Part shown: positions 46,221-60,305 of the stretch, piece after piece
Position numbering within the stretch: the first letter of the stretch is position 1
Layout: each line of letters begins with the position of its first letter
From: Billgrantia sulfidoxydans
Lineage (GTDB): Bacteria; Pseudomonadota; Gammaproteobacteria; Pseudomonadales; Halomonadaceae
Length of the DNA stretch: 64,000 bases
Assembly (NCBI RefSeq): GCF_017868775.1
Contig: NZ_CP053381.1
Location: forward strand, 3,906,001 to 3,970,000
Direction of reading: 5' to 3'
The notes under the pieces: generated by a model
The model's database searches: none
Told to the model about the DNA's origin: nothing
The model's input: only the letters and a program-made list of their open reading frames with translations
Program-made: the position numbers and the translations under genes

Positions 46221-47552
46221 TCAGCGCATGATGCCGCCGCTGCCATAGCCTTTCAGGTTGGACTTCTTCATCACCGACTCGTACTGGTGCGACATGAGGT
46301 GCGATTGCACCTGGGCCATGAAGTCCATGATGACCACCACCACGATCAGCAGCGAGGTACCGCCGAAGAAGAACGGCACGTTCCACGCCACGATCAGGAA
46401 CTGGGGCATCAGGGAAACCGCAGTGATGTACAGGGCGCCGAACAGGGTCAGACGCGTCATGACCTTGTCGACGTAGCGAGCGGTCTGCTCACCAGGGCGA
46501 ATACCCGGCAGGAAGGCCCCTGACTTCTTGAGGTTGTCAGCGACATCCTTGGGGTTGAAGACCAGCGCTGTGTAAAAGAAGCAGAAGAATACCACCGCCG
46601 CCGCGAAAAGCAAGATGTACAGCGGCTGCCCCGGGCCCAAGGCCTGGGACGCCCGCTGCAGCCACTCCATGCCGTCGCCGGCGCCGACCCACTGGCCGAT
46701 GGAGGCGGGGAACAGCAGGATGCTGGAGGCGAAGATCGGCGGAATCACGCCCGCCATGTTCACCTTCAGCGGCAGGTAGCTGCTCTGCCCCGCATACATC
46801 TTGTTACCGACCTGACGCCGCGGGTAGTTCACCGTGATGCGGCGCTGGCCGCGCTCGATGAACACCACGAAGGCCACGGTCGCCACGCCCAGCACGGAGA
46901 GGGCCAGCAGCGGCAGCACGTTCCACGCGCCTTCATTGCGGGCCAGCTCGAATGCCTGGCCCACCGCACCCGGCAGGCCGGCGACGATACCAGCGAAGAT
47001 CAGCAGCGAGATACCGTTGCCGATCCCCTTCTCGGTGATCTGCTCGCCCAGCCACATCAAAAACACCGCGCCCGACACGAAGGTGACGACGGCAGTGAAG
47101 TAGAAGCTGAAGTCGGCGGTATAGGCGATACCCTGGCTGGCCAGCCCCACCGACATGCCGGTGGCCTGGACCAGGGCCAGCACCACCGTGCCGTAGCGGG
47201 TGTACTGGCTGATCTTGCGGCGGCCGGCCTCCCCCTCCTTCTTCAACTGCTCGAGGTGGGGCGAGACCGCGGTCAGCAGCTGCATAATGATCGACGCCGA
47301 GATGTAGGGCATGATGCCCAAGGCGAAGATGCTCATGCGTTCCAGCGCACCACCCGAGAACATGTTGAACAGTCCCAGGATGGTGCCCTGCTGCTCCCTG
47401 AACAAGGCAGCAAGCTGGTCAGGATTGATACCGGGAACGGGAATATGGGCACCGATGCGGTACACCACGATGGCGAGGAGCACGAAGCGCAGACGCGCCC
47501 ACAGTTCACTCAGACCGCTGCCCATCGCCGGCATGTTTCCTGACTTGGCCAT
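46221..47552 (-). CDS. secY: Protein translocase subunit SecY
   Basis: The pore-forming subunit of the Sec translocon, 443 aa with ten membrane segments, identical in length to E. coli SecY. Conserved segments include [42 protein letters not shown] (plug and helix 2) and [15 protein letters not shown]. It begins right after the rplO stop codon. Confidence 0.97.
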   Translation of the reverse strand: MAKSGNMPAMGSGLSELWARLRFVLLAIVVYRIGAHIPVPGINPDQLAALFREQQGTILGLFNMFSGGALERMSIFALGIMPYISASIIMQLLTAVSPHLEQLKKEGEAGRRKISQYTRYGTVVLALVQATGMSVGLASQGIAYTADFSFYFTAVVTFVSGAVFLMWLGEQITEKGIGNGISLLIFAGIVAGLPGAVGQAFELARNEGAWNVLPLLALSVLGVATVAFVVFIERGQRRITVNYPRRQVGNKMYAGQSSYLPLKVNMAGVIPPIFASSILLFPASIGQWVGAGDGMEWLQRASQALGPGQPLYILLFAAAVVFFCFFYTALVFNPKDVADNLKKSGAFLPGIRPGEQTARYVDKVMTRLTLFGALYITAVSLMPQFLIVAWNVPFFFGGTSLLIVVVVIMDFMAQVQSHLMSHQYESVMKKSNLKGYGSGGIMR

Positions 47553-47987
47553 TTAGTCCTCTACCTTGCCGCCGGCGGCTTCGATCGCGGCACGGGCACC
47601 CTTGGTGACCTTGAGACCGCGAACGGTGACCGCCTTGTTGACGTCGCCGGAAAGAATGATCTTCGCGTGCTGGGTGGCATCCTTGAGCACGTTGGCCTGC
47701 TTCAGGGTCTCCAGGGTGACTTCGTCACCGGCGACCTTGGCCAGTTCGCTCAGGCGCACCTCTTCGGAGACCAGCGACTTCATGGAGGTGAAGCCGAACT
47801 TGGGCAGACGCCGCTGCAGCGGCATCTGACCGCCCTCGAAGCCGGGCTTCACGCTGCCGCCGCTGCGCGACTTCTGGCCCTTGTGGCCGCGGCCGCCGGT
47901 CTTGCCCAGGCCGGAGCCGATGCCACGACCGACGCGCTTCTCGGCGTGCTTGGAGCCCGGTGCCGGGCTCAGGCTGTTGAGTTTCAT
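47553..47987 (-). CDS. rplO: 50S ribosomal protein L15
   Basis: A 144-aa L15 ([41 protein letters not shown]; glycine-rich N-terminus). Adjoins secY with no gap and follows rpmD by three bases. Confidence 0.97.
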   Translation of the reverse strand: MKLNSLSPAPGSKHAEKRVGRGIGSGLGKTGGRGHKGQKSRSGGSVKPGFEGGQMPLQRRLPKFGFTSMKSLVSEEVRLSELAKVAGDEVTLETLKQANVLKDATQHAKIILSGDVNKAVTVRGLKVTKGARAAIEAAGGKVED

Positions 47988-47990
47988 GGA

Positions 47991-48173
47991 TTACTCTCCC
48001 TCTACCCGCACAAGGTAGTTGACCTTGTGGATCATGCCGCGCACGGCAGGGGTGTCTTCCAGCTCGACCGTATGACCGATGCGGCGCAGCCCCAGGCCCT
48101 TCATGGTGGCCTTGTGCTTGGGCAGTGTGCCGATGGTGCTACGGATCTGGGTAACCTTGAGTGTGGCTGCCAT
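47991..48173 (-). CDS. rpmD: 50S ribosomal protein L30
   Basis: A 60-aa bacterial L30 ([21 protein letters not shown], then [22 protein letters not shown]). ATG at 48173 is five bases after the rpsE stop codon. Confidence 0.96.
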   Translation of the reverse strand: MAATLKVTQIRSTIGTLPKHKATMKGLGLRRIGHTVELEDTPAVRGMIHKVNYLVRVEGE

Positions 48174-48178
48174 GGTAT

Positions 48179-48679
48179 TTACCCCGTGATCGCTTCGACA
48201 GACAGACCGCGCTTGGCGGCGATGTCTTCCGGCGACTGCATGGAGGCGAGACCCTTGACGGTCGCGCGCACCACGTTGACCGGATTGGTGGAGCCGTAGC
48301 ACTTGGCCAGGACGTCGTGGACGCCGGCCAGCTCGAGCACGGAGCGCATGGCGCCGCCGGCGATGATCCCGGTACCTTCGGAGGCCGGCTGCATGTACAC
48401 CTTGGAGGCACCGTGACGGGCCTTGACCGGGTACTGCAGGGTGTGGCCCTTGAGGCTCACCTTGACCATGTTGCGGCGCGCCTGGTCCATGGCCTTCTGG
48501 ATCGCGACCGGCACTTCACGCGCCTTGCCGCGACCGAAGCCGACACGACCATTGCCGTCGCCCACGACGGTCAGAGCGGTGAAACCGAAAATACGGCCAC
48601 CCTTGACCACCTTGGCGACACGGTTGACCTGCACGAGCTTTTCCTGCAGGTCGCCGGTGTTCTGTTCGTTCTTCGCCAT
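48179..48679 (-). CDS. rpsE: 30S ribosomal protein S5
   Basis: A 166-aa S5 with the double-stranded RNA-binding domain ([34 protein letters not shown]) and the C-terminal S5 fold. It helps keep translation accurate. Eleven bases follow rplR. Confidence 0.97.
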   Translation of the reverse strand: MAKNEQNTGDLQEKLVQVNRVAKVVKGGRIFGFTALTVVGDGNGRVGFGRGKAREVPVAIQKAMDQARRNMVKVSLKGHTLQYPVKARHGASKVYMQPASEGTGIIAGGAMRSVLELAGVHDVLAKCYGSTNPVNVVRATVKGLASMQSPEDIAAKRGLSVEAITG

Positions 48680-48690
48680 CGTAAAACCCT

Positions 48691-49041
48691 TTAGAATTCC
48701 AGGCCGCCTTCACGTGCGGCGTCGGCCAGGGCCTTCACGCGACCGTGGTACTTGTAACCGGCACGATCGAAGGCCACCTGGGTGATGCCAGCCTGCTTGG
48801 CGCGTTCGGCAATCAGCGCACCGACCTTGGCGGCGGCGTCGGCGTTGCCGGTCGCTCCCTCGCGCAGGTCCTTGTCCAGCGTGGAAGCGCTGGCCAGCAC
48901 CTTGCCACCATCCGGCGAGATGATCTGCGCGTAGATGTGACGCGGGGTACGGTTGACGCACAGGCGATACACGCCCAGCTCGCGCATCTTGGCGCGAGCG
49001 CGGCGGGCACGACGGAGACGAGATTCTTTCTTCGCGTTCAT
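48691..49041 (-). CDS. rplR: 50S ribosomal protein L18
   Basis: A 116-aa L18 ([32 protein letters not shown]), which binds 5S rRNA with L5. It is nine bases after rplF. Confidence 0.97.
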   Translation of the reverse strand: MNAKKESRLRRARRARAKMRELGVYRLCVNRTPRHIYAQIISPDGGKVLASASTLDKDLREGATGNADAAAKVGALIAERAKQAGITQVAFDRAGYKYHGRVKALADAAREGGLEF

Positions 49042-49050
49042 AACCCTGCC

Positions 49051-49581
49051 TTACTTCTTCTTGGCTTCTTTACGACGCACCTGCTCGTCGGCGTACCGCA
49101 CACCCTTACCCTTGTAGGGCTCGGGCGGACGGAAGGCACGAACCTCGGCGGCGACCTGGCCCAGCTTCTGCTTGTCCGCGCTCTTCAGCACGATGACGGT
49201 GTTCTTCGGCGTTTCCGCGGAGACACCCTCAGGCAGGGAATACTCGACCGGGTGGGAGAAGCCCAGTGACAGATTCAGCGTCTGGCCACTTGCCTGGGCA
49301 CGATAGCCGACGCCAACGATTTCGAGGGTCTTGGTGAAGCCCTCGGAGACGCCGGTGACCAGGTTCTGGACCAGAGCACGAGTGGTGCCGACCATGGCCC
49401 AGGACTTGGCGCTCTCGCTCGGGTTGAAGGTCAGTTGACCCTCTTCCTGGGCGATGGCCACGTCCGGGTGAACGGTCATGGACAGCGTGCCCTGGCTGCC
49501 CTTGACGGTCAGCTGGTCGCCGTCGAGCTTGACGTCGACGCCGGCGGGCACTTTAACCGGATATTTGGCTACGCGGGACAT
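49051..49581 (-). CDS. rplF: 50S ribosomal protein L6
   Basis: A 176-aa L6 ([23 protein letters not shown]-terminal [14 protein letters not shown] signature). Located at the factor-binding side of the large subunit. Confidence 0.97.
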   Translation of the reverse strand: MSRVAKYPVKVPAGVDVKLDGDQLTVKGSQGTLSMTVHPDVAIAQEEGQLTFNPSESAKSWAMVGTTRALVQNLVTGVSEGFTKTLEIVGVGYRAQASGQTLNLSLGFSHPVEYSLPEGVSAETPKNTVIVLKSADKQKLGQVAAEVRAFRPPEPYKGKGVRYADEQVRRKEAKKK

Positions 49582-49590
49582 TCCAGACTC

Positions 49591-49983
49591 CTAGAATACG
49601 GTGCAGATGACTTCGCCACCGACGCCCGCCTGGCGAGCGGCACGGTCGGTCATCACGCCCTGGGAGGTGGTGACGATCGCCACACCCATGCCGTCCGCCA
49701 CCTTGGGCAGTGCATCCTTGCCCTTGTACTGGCGCAGGGACGGCTTGGATACCCGCTGCAGGTGCTCGATGACCGGCTTGCCCTCGAAGTACTTGAGGGT
49801 CACGCTCAGCTCGGGCTTGGTGCCTTCAGCGACCGCGAAGTCGGTGATATAGCCCTCTTCCTTCAATACGCGGGCCACCTCGACCTTGAGCTTGGAGGAC
49901 GGCATGGTGACCGTCTCCTTGGTGGCCAGCTGCGCATTGCGGATACGGGTGAACATATCCGCCAGAGTGTCTTGCATGCTCAT
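49591..49983 (-). CDS. rpsH: 30S ribosomal protein S8
   Basis: A 130-aa S8 ([21 protein letters not shown]-terminal [22 protein letters not shown]). In E. coli S8 represses the spc operon by binding near the rplE start; I could not identify such a site by eye. Confidence 0.97.
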   Translation of the reverse strand: MSMQDTLADMFTRIRNAQLATKETVTMPSSKLKVEVARVLKEEGYITDFAVAEGTKPELSVTLKYFEGKPVIEHLQRVSKPSLRQYKGKDALPKVADGMGVAIVTTSQGVMTDRAARQAGVGGEVICTVF

Positions 49984-50015
49984 TTACATTGCGCTCCTGA
50001 TGTTTCCGTGGCGGC

Positions 50016-50321
50016 TTACCAGCTGGACTTCTTCAGCCCAGGGACCTCGCCACGCATAGCGGCTTCACGCAGCTTGTTACGGCCGAGGCCGAACTTGTTG
50101 TAGTAGCCGTGCGGACGGCCGGTGATCCGGCAGCGGTTACGCTGACGCACCGGGCTGGAGTCGCGCGGCAACTGCTGCAGCTTCAGCGTCGCCTCGAAGC
50201 GCTCTTCGTCGGAAGTGTTCACGTTCTGGATGATCGCCTTGAGCTCGGCGCGGCGGGCCGCATACTTCTCGACCAGCTTGGTGCGCTTGAGCTCGCGTTC
50301 AATCATGCTCTTCTTTGCCAT
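50016..50321 (-). CDS. rpsN: 30S ribosomal protein S14
   Basis: A 101-aa S14 of the long, zinc-free (C-) type: no CxxC is present. [24 protein letters not shown] is the conserved C-terminal segment. Confidence 0.97.
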   Translation of the reverse strand: MAKKSMIERELKRTKLVEKYAARRAELKAIIQNVNTSDEERFEATLKLQQLPRDSSPVRQRNRCRITGRPHGYYNKFGLGRNKLREAAMRGEVPGLKKSSW

Positions 50322-50331
50322 GATCCCACCC

Positions 50332-50871
50332 TTATTTCTTGAACGGGAAGTTCAGCGCGCTCAGCAGCGCACGACCTTCCTCGTCGGTGTTGGCAGTAGT
50401 GGTGATGGTGACATCCAGCCCACGAATCCGATCGATCTTATCATATTCGATCTCGGGGAAGATGATCTGCTCACGCACACCCATGGAGTAGTTGCCGCGA
50501 CCGTCGAAGGACTTCGGGTTGAGACCACGGAAGTCACGTACGCGGGGAATCGCGATGTTGACCAGGCGATCGAGGAATTCCCACATGCGCTCGGCGCGCA
50601 GGGTCACCTTGATACCGATCGGCCAACCTTCGCGCACCTTGAAGCCCGCGATGGACTTGCGCGCCTTGGTCACCAACGGCTTCTGACCGGAGAGCTTCTC
50701 CAGGTCGCCGATGGCATTCTCGATCAGCTTCTTGTCGCTGGTCGCGTCACCGATGCCCATGTTGAGGGTCACCTTGGTGATCCGCGGCACCTGCATCACG
50801 TTGGCGTAGCTGAACTGCTCTTTGAGCTGAGCCACCACCTCGTTCTGATAACGTTCTTTCAAGTTCGCCAT
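50332..50871 (-). CDS. rplE: 50S ribosomal protein L5
   Basis: A 179-aa L5 ([25 protein letters not shown]-type segment as [20 protein letters not shown]), a 5S rRNA-binding protein of the central protuberance. Length equals E. coli L5. Confidence 0.97.
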   Translation of the reverse strand: MANLKERYQNEVVAQLKEQFSYANVMQVPRITKVTLNMGIGDATSDKKLIENAIGDLEKLSGQKPLVTKARKSIAGFKVREGWPIGIKVTLRAERMWEFLDRLVNIAIPRVRDFRGLNPKSFDGRGNYSMGVREQIIFPEIEYDKIDRIRGLDVTITTTANTDEEGRALLSALNFPFKK

Positions 50872-50889
50872 TTTGCTACCCGACTCGCG

Positions 50890-51207
50890 TTAGGCGTCGA
50901 TCTGCGTCTGCGTCGACTTGTAGATACGTACCTTGGTACCGTCTTCCTTAACCTGGAAGCCGACGCGATCCGCCTTACCGGTCTCCGAGTTGAAGATCGC
51001 CACGTTGGACGCGTGAATCGGAGCCTCGCGCTCGACGATACCGCCCTGATTGCCCGCCATGGGGTTGGGCTTGGTGTGACGCTTGATCATGTTCACACCG
51101 GACACGACGAAGCGTTCGTCCTTGAGGACGCGCTTGACGGTGCCACGCTTGCCCTTATCCTTGCCGGCGATGACGATTACTTCATCGTCACGTTTGATCT
51201 TTTGCAT
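50890..51207 (-). CDS. rplX: 50S ribosomal protein L24
   Basis: A 105-aa L24 with the KOW motif ([23 protein letters not shown]). It starts assembly of the large subunit. Confidence 0.97.
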   Translation of the reverse strand: MQKIKRDDEVIVIAGKDKGKRGTVKRVLKDERFVVSGVNMIKRHTKPNPMAGNQGGIVEREAPIHASNVAIFNSETGKADRVGFQVKEDGTKVRIYKSTQTQIDA

Positions 51208-51221
51208 ATCCGCCTCGCTCC

Positions 51222-51593
51222 TTACAGCACTTCGGGCGCCAGGGAAATGATCTTCATGAACTTCTCGGTACGAAGCTCACGGGTCACCGGCCCGAAGATA
51301 CGGGTACCGATCGGCTGTTCGTTGGTGTTGTTCAACAGAACCGCCGCATTTCCGTCGAAGCGGATCAGCGAACCGTCGGAACGACGGACTCCGCTGCGGG
51401 TGCGAACCACTACCGCCTTGAGGACCTGGCCTTTCTTGACCTTGCCACGCGGAATGGCTTCCTTCACCGTGACCTTGATGATGTCACCGACACGCGCGTA
51501 GCGACGGTGCGAGCCGCCAAGCACCTTGATGCACTGCACCCGGCGCGCTCCGCTGTTGTCGGCGACATCCAGCATTGTCTGAGTCTGAATCAT
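51222..51593 (-). CDS. rplN: 50S ribosomal protein L14
   Basis: A 123-aa L14 ([27 protein letters not shown]). First gene of the spc group, 39 bases after rpsQ; I saw no clear separate promoter in the gap. Confidence 0.97.
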   Translation of the reverse strand: MIQTQTMLDVADNSGARRVQCIKVLGGSHRRYARVGDIIKVTVKEAIPRGKVKKGQVLKAVVVRTRSGVRRSDGSLIRFDGNAAVLLNNTNEQPIGTRIFGPVTRELRTEKFMKIISLAPEVL

Positions 51594-51632
51594 CGGTTTT
51601 CTCCAAACCTAATCTGACTGCTCTCGCCGAGC

Positions 51633-51893
51633 TCAGCCCCTGGCCTGCTCGATCACCTCGACCAGCGTCCAGGCCTTCTTCTTGGACAGCGGACGGCATT
51701 CCTGGATGGACACCGTGTCACCGGCCTTGGCCTGGTTCGCCTCGTCATGGGCGTGCAGCTTGGTGGAGCGCTTGACGTACTTGCCATAGATCGGGTGCCG
51801 CTCGCGACGCTCGATCATGACGACGATGGACTTGTCCATCTTGTCGCTCACCACCTTGCCGGTGAGCGTACGGGCTTTCTTTTCTTCGGCCAT
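51633..51893 (-). CDS. rpsQ: 30S ribosomal protein S17
   Basis: An 86-aa S17 ([33 protein letters not shown]). ATG at 51893 lies one base after the rpmC stop; a GTG at 51902 is in frame but overlaps rpmC. Confidence 0.96.
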   Translation of the reverse strand: MAEEKKARTLTGKVVSDKMDKSIVVMIERRERHPIYGKYVKRSTKLHAHDEANQAKAGDTVSIQECRPLSKKKAWTLVEVIEQARG

Positions 51894-51894
51894 C

Positions 51895-52086
51895 TCAGTC
51901 ACCTGCCTTCTCGTTGAGCACAGTCTTCACCCGGGCGATGTCCCGACGAACCTGCTTGAGCAGATGAGTCTGGCTGAGCTGGCCGGTGGCCTTCTGCATG
52001 CGCAGGTTGAACTGCTCGCGGAGGAGTTCGAAGAGCTGCTCCTGGAGCTGCTCGACTGACTTTTCACGAATTTCCTGGGCTTTCAT
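51895..52086 (-). CDS. rpmC: 50S ribosomal protein L29
   Basis: A 63-aa L29 ([31 protein letters not shown]), equal to E. coli. Its ATG shares one base with the rplP stop codon. Confidence 0.96.
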   Translation of the reverse strand: MKAQEIREKSVEQLQEQLFELLREQFNLRMQKATGQLSQTHLLKQVRRDIARVKTVLNEKAGD

Positions 52087-52499
52087 CACATCACCGTCCG
52101 TTTCACAAAGGTGGTGGACACGGGCATCTTCTGCGCAGCCAGGGAGAAGGCCTCACGAGCCAGCTCTTCGGACACGCCTTCGATTTCGTACAGGACCCGG
52201 CCCGGCTGGATCTGTGCGACCCAGTACTCGACGGAGCCCTTGCCCTTACCCATACGGACTTCGAGCGGCTTCTTGGAAATCGGCTTGTCGGGGAACACGC
52301 GGATCCAGATCTTGCCGCCACGCTTGACGTGACGGGTGATCGCACGGCGGCCGGCTTCGATCTGGCGCGCCGTGATGCGGCCGCGACCGGTTGCCTTCAG
52401 GCCGTACTCCCCGAAGCTGATCTTGCTTCCGCGATGCGCCAGGCCACGGTTGCGACCTTTCTGCATCTTGCGGAATTTCATGCGCTTGGGCTGTAACAT
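52086..52499 (-). CDS. rplP: 50S ribosomal protein L16
   Basis: A 137-aa L16 ([37 protein letters not shown] segment). Located near the A-site tRNA elbow. Overlaps rpmC by one base. Confidence 0.97.
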   Translation of the reverse strand: MLQPKRMKFRKMQKGRNRGLAHRGSKISFGEYGLKATGRGRITARQIEAGRRAITRHVKRGGKIWIRVFPDKPISKKPLEVRMGKGKGSVEYWVAQIQPGRVLYEIEGVSEELAREAFSLAAQKMPVSTTFVKRTVM

Positions 52500-52514
52500 C
52501 GACTCGCTCTCCCC

Positions 52515-53216
52515 TTACCTGGAACCTTTCTTCTTGGAGGGCGCGGCCTGCGGCTGTTGCTTGGCCTTGGCGCGGACCTCTTCGATGCCCCCGAGGATTT
52601 CACCCTTGAAGACCCACACCTTGACACCGATGATGCCGTAGGTGGTCTTGGCCTCGTAGGTGGCGTAGTCGATGTCCGCACGCAGGGTGTGCAGCGGCAC
52701 GCGACCTTCCCGGTACCATTCGGTGCGGGCGATTTCCGCGCCGCCGAGGCGACCGGAGAGCTGCACCTTGATGCCGCCGGCGCCGAGGCGCATGGCGTTC
52801 TGCACCGCGCGCTTCATGGCGCGACGGAACATGACACGACGCTCGAGCTGGCCGGCGATGTTCTGCGCGACGAGCTTGGCGTCCAGCTCCGGCTTGCGCA
52901 CTTCCTCGATGTTGACGTGCACCGGCACGCCCATCATCGCGGTAACGTCGCGACGCAGCTTGTCGACGTCCTCGCCCTTCTTGCCGATCACGATGCCCGG
53001 ACGGGCAGTGTGAATGGTGATGCGGGCGTTGTTCGCCGGACGCTCGATAGTGATCTTGCTCACGGAGGCGTTCTTCAGACGCTCCTCGAGGAAGCGACGC
53101 ACTTCGAGATCGTTGTTCAGCTTGTCGGCATAGGCACCGCGCTCGGCATACCACACCGAGGAGTGGTCCTTGACGATACCCAGCCGAATACCTGTCGGAT
53201 TGACTTTCTGACCCAT
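52515..53216 (-). CDS. rpsC: 30S ribosomal protein S3
   Basis: A 233-aa S3 with a KH domain ([23 protein letters not shown]) and a C-terminal domain that lines the mRNA entry tunnel. Length equals E. coli S3. Confidence 0.97.
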   Translation of the reverse strand: MGQKVNPTGIRLGIVKDHSSVWYAERGAYADKLNNDLEVRRFLEERLKNASVSKITIERPANNARITIHTARPGIVIGKKGEDVDKLRRDVTAMMGVPVHVNIEEVRKPELDAKLVAQNIAGQLERRVMFRRAMKRAVQNAMRLGAGGIKVQLSGRLGGAEIARTEWYREGRVPLHTLRADIDYATYEAKTTYGIIGVKVWVFKGEILGGIEEVRAKAKQQPQAAPSKKKGSR

Positions 53217-53227
53217 CTGGTCGACTC

Positions 53228-53560
53228 CTACTTCTCGGCTACCTTGACGGTGATGTGGCAGGTGCGCTTCAGGATGCGATCCGCACGGCCCTTGGCGCGC
53301 GGACGGATGCGCTTGAGCGTCATGCCCTCATCGACGCAGATGGTCGAGACACGCAGCTCGTCGATATCCATGCCGTTGTTTTCTTCCGCATTCGCGATGG
53401 CGGACTGCAGCACTTTCTTGACCAGCTTGGCAGCCTTCTTCGGTGAGAAGGTCAGCAGGTCGAGCGCCTCGGCGACAGGCTTACCGCGCACCTGGTCAGC
53501 CACCAAACGGGCCTTCTGGGCGGATAAACGAGCGCCACGCAGCTTAGCTGTGACTTCCAT
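53228..53560 (-). CDS. rplV: 50S ribosomal protein L22
   Basis: A 110-aa L22 whose loop ([22 protein letters not shown]) lines the nascent-chain tunnel. The tunnel loop residues look wild-type for macrolide sensitivity; this is by eye. Confidence 0.97.
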   Translation of the reverse strand: MEVTAKLRGARLSAQKARLVADQVRGKPVAEALDLLTFSPKKAAKLVKKVLQSAIANAEENNGMDIDELRVSTICVDEGMTLKRIRPRAKGRADRILKRTCHITVKVAEK

Positions 53561-53578
53561 CTCTCAATCCTCTCTGGC

Positions 53579-53854
53579 TTACCGTTTGGCTTTCTTGTCC
53601 GCCGCATGGCCGCGATAGGTGCGGGTGGCAGCGAATTCGCCCAGCTTGTGGCCAACCATTTCCTCGGAGACGTGCACCGGGACGTGTTGGCGACCGTTAT
53701 GGACAGCAATGGTGAGCCCAACCATGTTCGGCAGGATCATGGAACGACGCGACCAGGTCTTGATCGGTTTGCGGTCGTTCTTCTCCACTGCAGCCTCAAC
53801 CTTCTTCAGCAGATGAAGGTCGATAAAAGGACCTTTCTTCAGTGAACGTGGCAC
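53579..53854 (-). CDS. rpsS: 30S ribosomal protein S19
   Basis: A 91-aa S19 ([48 protein letters not shown]). Sits in the head of the small subunit. Confidence 0.97.
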   Translation of the reverse strand: MPRSLKKGPFIDLHLLKKVEAAVEKNDRKPIKTWSRRSMILPNMVGLTIAVHNGRQHVPVHVSEEMVGHKLGEFAATRTYRGHAADKKAKR

Positions 53855-53876
53855 AGCCGTTACCCCTTAATGTCTG

Positions 53877-54704
53877 TTACTTGGCCTTGCGGCGGCGAAC
53901 GATCAGCGCGTCGGTGCGCTTGTTCTTGCGGGTCTTGTGGCCCTTGGTGGGCACACCCCACGGCGTGACCGGATGACGACCACCGCTGGTGCGGCCTTCA
54001 CCGCCACCATGCGGGTGATCCACCGGGTTCATGGCCACACCGCGAACGGTCGGACGCACGCCTCTCCAGCGCTTCGCACCGGCCTTGCCAAGTTGACGCA
54101 GGCTGTGCTCAGAGTTGCTCACTTCTCCCAAGGTCGCACGGCAGTCGGCCAGCACCTTGCGCATCTCGCCGGAGCGCAGACGCAGGGTGGCATAGCTGCC
54201 TTCACGGGCGACCAGCTGGGCACTGGTACCGGCGCTGCGAGCCAGCTGCGCGCCCTTGCCGGGCTTGAGCTCGATGCAGTGAACCGTGGAACCCAGCGGG
54301 ATGTTGCGCAGCGGAAGGGTGTTGCCCTTCTTGATCGCCGCATTCACGCCGGACTCGAGACGGTCGCCGGCACTCACGCCCTTGGGCGCGATGATGTAGC
54401 GACGCTCGCCGTCCAGGTACTTCAGCAGCGCGATGTGGGCGCTGCGGTTGGGATCGTACTCAAGGCGCTCGACGACGGCGGGAACGCCATCCTTGGTGCG
54501 CTTGAAATCGATCAGCCGGTAGTGCTGACGGTGACCACCGCCCACGTGCCGGGTGGTGATGCGGCCGTTGTTGTTACGCCCGCCGCTGCGCGACTGCTTC
54601 TCGAGCAGCGGCGCATAGGGCTTGCCCTTGTGCAGCTCGTCGTTGACGACCTTGACCAGGTGGCGACGACCGGCGGATGTGGGTTTTGTCTTGACGATTG
54701 CCAT
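53877..54704 (-). CDS. rplB: 50S ribosomal protein L2
   Basis: A 275-aa L2, a core protein near the peptidyl transferase centre. The conserved [12 protein letters not shown] segment is intact, including the His implicated in activity. It also bridges the subunits. Confidence 0.98.
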   Translation of the reverse strand: MAIVKTKPTSAGRRHLVKVVNDELHKGKPYAPLLEKQSRSGGRNNNGRITTRHVGGGHRQHYRLIDFKRTKDGVPAVVERLEYDPNRSAHIALLKYLDGERRYIIAPKGVSAGDRLESGVNAAIKKGNTLPLRNIPLGSTVHCIELKPGKGAQLARSAGTSAQLVAREGSYATLRLRSGEMRKVLADCRATLGEVSNSEHSLRQLGKAGAKRWRGVRPTVRGVAMNPVDHPHGGGEGRTSGGRHPVTPWGVPTKGHKTRKNKRTDALIVRRRKAK

Positions 54705-54721
54705 GATCCGTACTCCTGCCC

Positions 54722-55018
54722 TTATTCGGCGCCAGTGAAGTCTTCGAGCGTCTCACCAGCCGCCAGGGTCACGTAGGCCTTGCGGTAGCCCTGACGACGG
54801 CCCAGACCGTGCGCACTGCGCTTGGTCTTGCCCTTCATGTTCAGCACCTGGACACGATCGACCTTCTTGCCAAACAGCACCTGCACGGCCTGCTTGATTT
54901 CCGGCTTGGTCGCGTCGCTGGCCACCTTGAACACATACTGGTTGCGCTCGGCGGCGAAAGCGGCCTTCTCGGTCACGTGCGGACCGAGCAGAACCTTGAA
55001 TACGCGCTCCTGGTTCAT
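54722..55018 (-). CDS. rplW: 50S ribosomal protein L23
   Basis: A 98-aa L23 at the tunnel exit, docking site for trigger factor and SRP. Its ATG overlaps the rplD stop by four bases (ATGA). Confidence 0.97.
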   Translation of the reverse strand: MNQERVFKVLLGPHVTEKAAFAAERNQYVFKVASDATKPEIKQAVQVLFGKKVDRVQVLNMKGKTKRSAHGLGRRQGYRKAYVTLAAGETLEDFTGAE

Positions 55019-55620
55019 GCCAGCTTCTCCTCGAATTTACGCAGAGCAGAGACGGTGACCAGCACCTTGTCGAAGGCGATCAGGCTCACCGGATCGGCGG
55101 CAGCCACATCCACCACATCCACGTTGGGGATGTTGCGAGCGGCCAGATAGAGCTTCTCGTCGACCTCTTCGGTGACGATCAGCGCCTTCTCCAGGCCCAG
55201 CTCACCCAGCTTGGCGACCAGCTGCTTGGTCTTGGGGGCATCGACGGTGAACTCGTCGATGGCGACCAGGCGCTCCTGGCGCACCAGTTCGGACAGGATG
55301 GAGCGCATCGCGGCGCGATACATCTTGCGGTTGACCTTCTGCGAGTGGTCCTGCGGACGCGCCGCGAAGGTCACGCCACCGCTGCGCCACAGCGGCGAGC
55401 GGATGGTACCGGCGCGAGCGCGGCCGGTCCCCTTCTGACGCCACGGCTTCTTGCCACCGCCGCGCACGTCGGAACGGGTCTTCTGGGCGCGAGTTCCCTG
55501 CCGACCACCGGCCAGATAGGCGGTGACGACCTGGTGAACCAGCGCCTCGTTGAATTCTTTGCCAAAGGTGGCGTCGGCGACTTCGACAGTACCCGCGCCT
55601 GCAGCAAGATTCAGATTCAT
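55015..55620 (-). CDS. rplD: 50S ribosomal protein L4
   Basis: A 201-aa L4 with the long tunnel loop ([30 protein letters not shown]). In E. coli L4 also represses the S10 operon through its leader; here a structured spacer lies between rpsJ and rplC instead (56335-56419). Confidence 0.97.
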   Translation of the reverse strand: MNLNLAAGAGTVEVADATFGKEFNEALVHQVVTAYLAGGRQGTRAQKTRSDVRGGGKKPWRQKGTGRARAGTIRSPLWRSGGVTFAARPQDHSQKVNRKMYRAAMRSILSELVRQERLVAIDEFTVDAPKTKQLVAKLGELGLEKALIVTEEVDEKLYLAARNIPNVDVVDVAAADPVSLIAFDKVLVTVSALRKFEEKLA

Positions 55621-55634
55621 CGGTTCTATCCCCT

Positions 55635-56273
55635 TCAGCCAGCTTTGACGGCGCTGCGAACGATAACGTCGCTGCCGGTAGCACCGGGCACGGCGCCCTT
55701 GATCAGCAGCAGGTTGCGCTCGGCATCGACCCGCACGACTTCAAGGCTCTGAACGGTGCAGCGGACATTGCCCATCTGACCGGCCATCTTCTTGCCCTTG
55801 AACACGCGACCCGGGGTCTGACACATACCGATGGAACCCGGCGCACGATGCGACAGGGAGTTGCCGTGGGTGGCATCCTGGGTACGGAAGTTCCAGCGCT
55901 TGACGGCGCCCTGGAAGCCCTTGCCCTTGGAGGTGCCGGTCACGTCGACCTTCTGACCAGCTTCGAAGAGGGATACGGTGAGTTCGCCGCCCACTTCCGG
56001 AGTCTCATCGCCTTCTGCGACACGGAACTCCATCAGTGAACGACCGGCCTCGATACCTGCCTTGGCGTACTGACCTGCCTGCGCCTTGGTGAGGTGCTTG
56101 GCCTTGCGGGAGCCGGTTGTGACCTGAATCGCCGCGTAGCCGTCGGATTCGACGGTCTTGACGCTGGTGACGCGATTCGGCTCAACCTCGATCACGGTTA
56201 CGGGCACGGAGGCGCCATCTTCGGTAAAGACACGGGTCATACCGGCCTTTCTACCGACCAAACCGATAGTCAT
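55635..56273 (-). CDS. rplC: 50S ribosomal protein L3
   Basis: A 212-aa L3 ([54 protein letters not shown]). The second segment holds the Gln methylated by PrmB in E. coli. ATG 56273 follows AAGGAG. A 149-base gap separates it from rpsJ. Confidence 0.97.
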   Translation of the reverse strand: MTIGLVGRKAGMTRVFTEDGASVPVTVIEVEPNRVTSVKTVESDGYAAIQVTTGSRKAKHLTKAQAGQYAKAGIEAGRSLMEFRVAEGDETPEVGGELTVSLFEAGQKVDVTGTSKGKGFQGAVKRWNFRTQDATHGNSLSHRAPGSIGMCQTPGRVFKGKKMAGQMGNVRCTVQSLEVVRVDAERNLLLIKGAVPGATGSDVIVRSAVKAG

Positions 56274-56334
56274 TCTCAGTCTCCTTTAGTGTACGGGGCT
56301 ATCACCCGCTATGGCTGCCCTTTCCAGAGCATTC

Positions 56335-56419
56335 CACTAGCACGTTGTGTGACGCCATCACGGCGTGGCGGCTGCTGCTCCCACTCGTTCGGAGGAGCGC
56401 TGGGCCGCGGTGTCTAGTG
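56335..56419 (-). promoter_or_regulatory. Candidate structured element between rpsJ and rplC
   Basis: CACTAG (56335-56340) and CTAGTG (56414-56419) can pair to close an 85-base region. Inside it ACGCC/GGCGT (56352-56366) and GCTCC/GGAGC (56377-56398) form two further hairpins, giving a three-way-junction shape. The rplC Shine-Dalgarno site lies downstream. E. coli has only a short spacer here. A ribosomal protein control site is possible. Confidence 0.4.
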
Positions 56420-56422
56420 TGG

Positions 56423-56734
56423 TTAGTCGAGCTTGATCTGCACGTCCACGCCGGCGGCGAGGTCGAGCTTCATCAGCGCATCGACGGTCTTTTCGGTCGG
56501 CTCGACGATATCGAGCACGCGCTTGTGGGTGCGGATCTCGTACTGGTCACGCGCATCCTTGTTGACGTGCGGCGAGATCAGCACGGTGTAACGCTCACGA
56601 TTGGTCGGCAACGGGATCGGACCGCGCACCTGGGCGCCAGTACGCTTGGCGGTATCAACGATCTCCGCGGCGGACTGGTCGATCAGGCGATGGTCGAAAG
56701 CCTTCAACCGAATGCGAATCTTCTGGTTCTGCAT
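56423..56734 (-). CDS. rpsJ: 30S ribosomal protein S10 (NusE)
   Basis: A 103-aa S10 ([41 protein letters not shown]), which also acts as NusE in antitermination. It has its own consensus promoter and a leader of only about 58 bases. Confidence 0.98.
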   Translation of the reverse strand: MQNQKIRIRLKAFDHRLIDQSAAEIVDTAKRTGAQVRGPIPLPTNRERYTVLISPHVNKDARDQYEIRTHKRVLDIVEPTEKTVDALMKLDLAAGVDVQIKLD

Positions 56735-56798
56735 TTGCCCTAAACTCCAATGGATGTCGACGACGGCTGCCGCCTACCCACGCATTCAAAGGATGCGC

Positions 56799-56827
56799 AT
56801 TATATGCACGCCGAGGGCGAGAGTCAA
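56799..56827 (-). promoter_or_regulatory. Promoter of the S10 operon
   Basis: On the minus strand, TTGACT (56822-56827) and a perfect TATAAT (56799-56804) with a 17-base spacer lie between the tuf terminator and rpsJ. This is the strongest promoter-like sequence in the window. Confidence 0.8.
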
Positions 56828-56850
56828 ACACTCTGCCCAAGGTGCGCAGA

Positions 56851-56876
56851 AAGGGGGCTCCTTGCGGAGCCCCCTT
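56851..56876 (-). terminator. Terminator after tuf
   Basis: An 11-bp perfect stem (AAGGGGGCTCC with GGAGCCCCCTT, loop of four) lies 22 bases past the tuf stop, with a TTTCT tail on the minus strand. It separates the str transcript from the S10 promoter. Confidence 0.8.
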
Positions 56877-56898
56877 CGATCGATCAGAAGCCCAGGGC

Positions 56899-58092
<1,194 letters not shown>

Positions 58093-58121
58093 TTCGATAA
58101 CCTCTTTACGTTTGCTAGCGG

Positions 58122-60242
<2,121 letters not shown>

Positions 60243-60275
60243 GGTGGAACTCCCCGTTGATTGGCGATGCGTTCA

Positions 60276-60305
60276 GAAGCGCTGCACTTAGAAACGCTGC
60301 ACTTA
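60276..60305 (-). repeat. Tandem 15-base duplication spanning the rpsG stop codon
   Basis: GAAGCGCTGCACTTA (60276-60290) and GAAACGCTGCACTTA (60291-60305) differ at one base. The second copy holds the rpsG stop (TAA on the minus strand) and the first repeats it in the rpsG-fusA gap, so it looks like a recent slippage duplication. Confidence 0.75.

Noticed and set aside
44391..46523. A 710-codon plus-strand frame opposite rpoA, rpsD, rpsK, rpsM and secY
   Set aside because: It is a shadow of conserved ribosomal genes with no start signal.
56735..56898. An E. coli-type S10 leader upstream of rpsJ
   Set aside because: The consensus promoter lies about 65 bases before the rpsJ ATG, leaving too short a leader, and the upstream hairpin is the tuf terminator.
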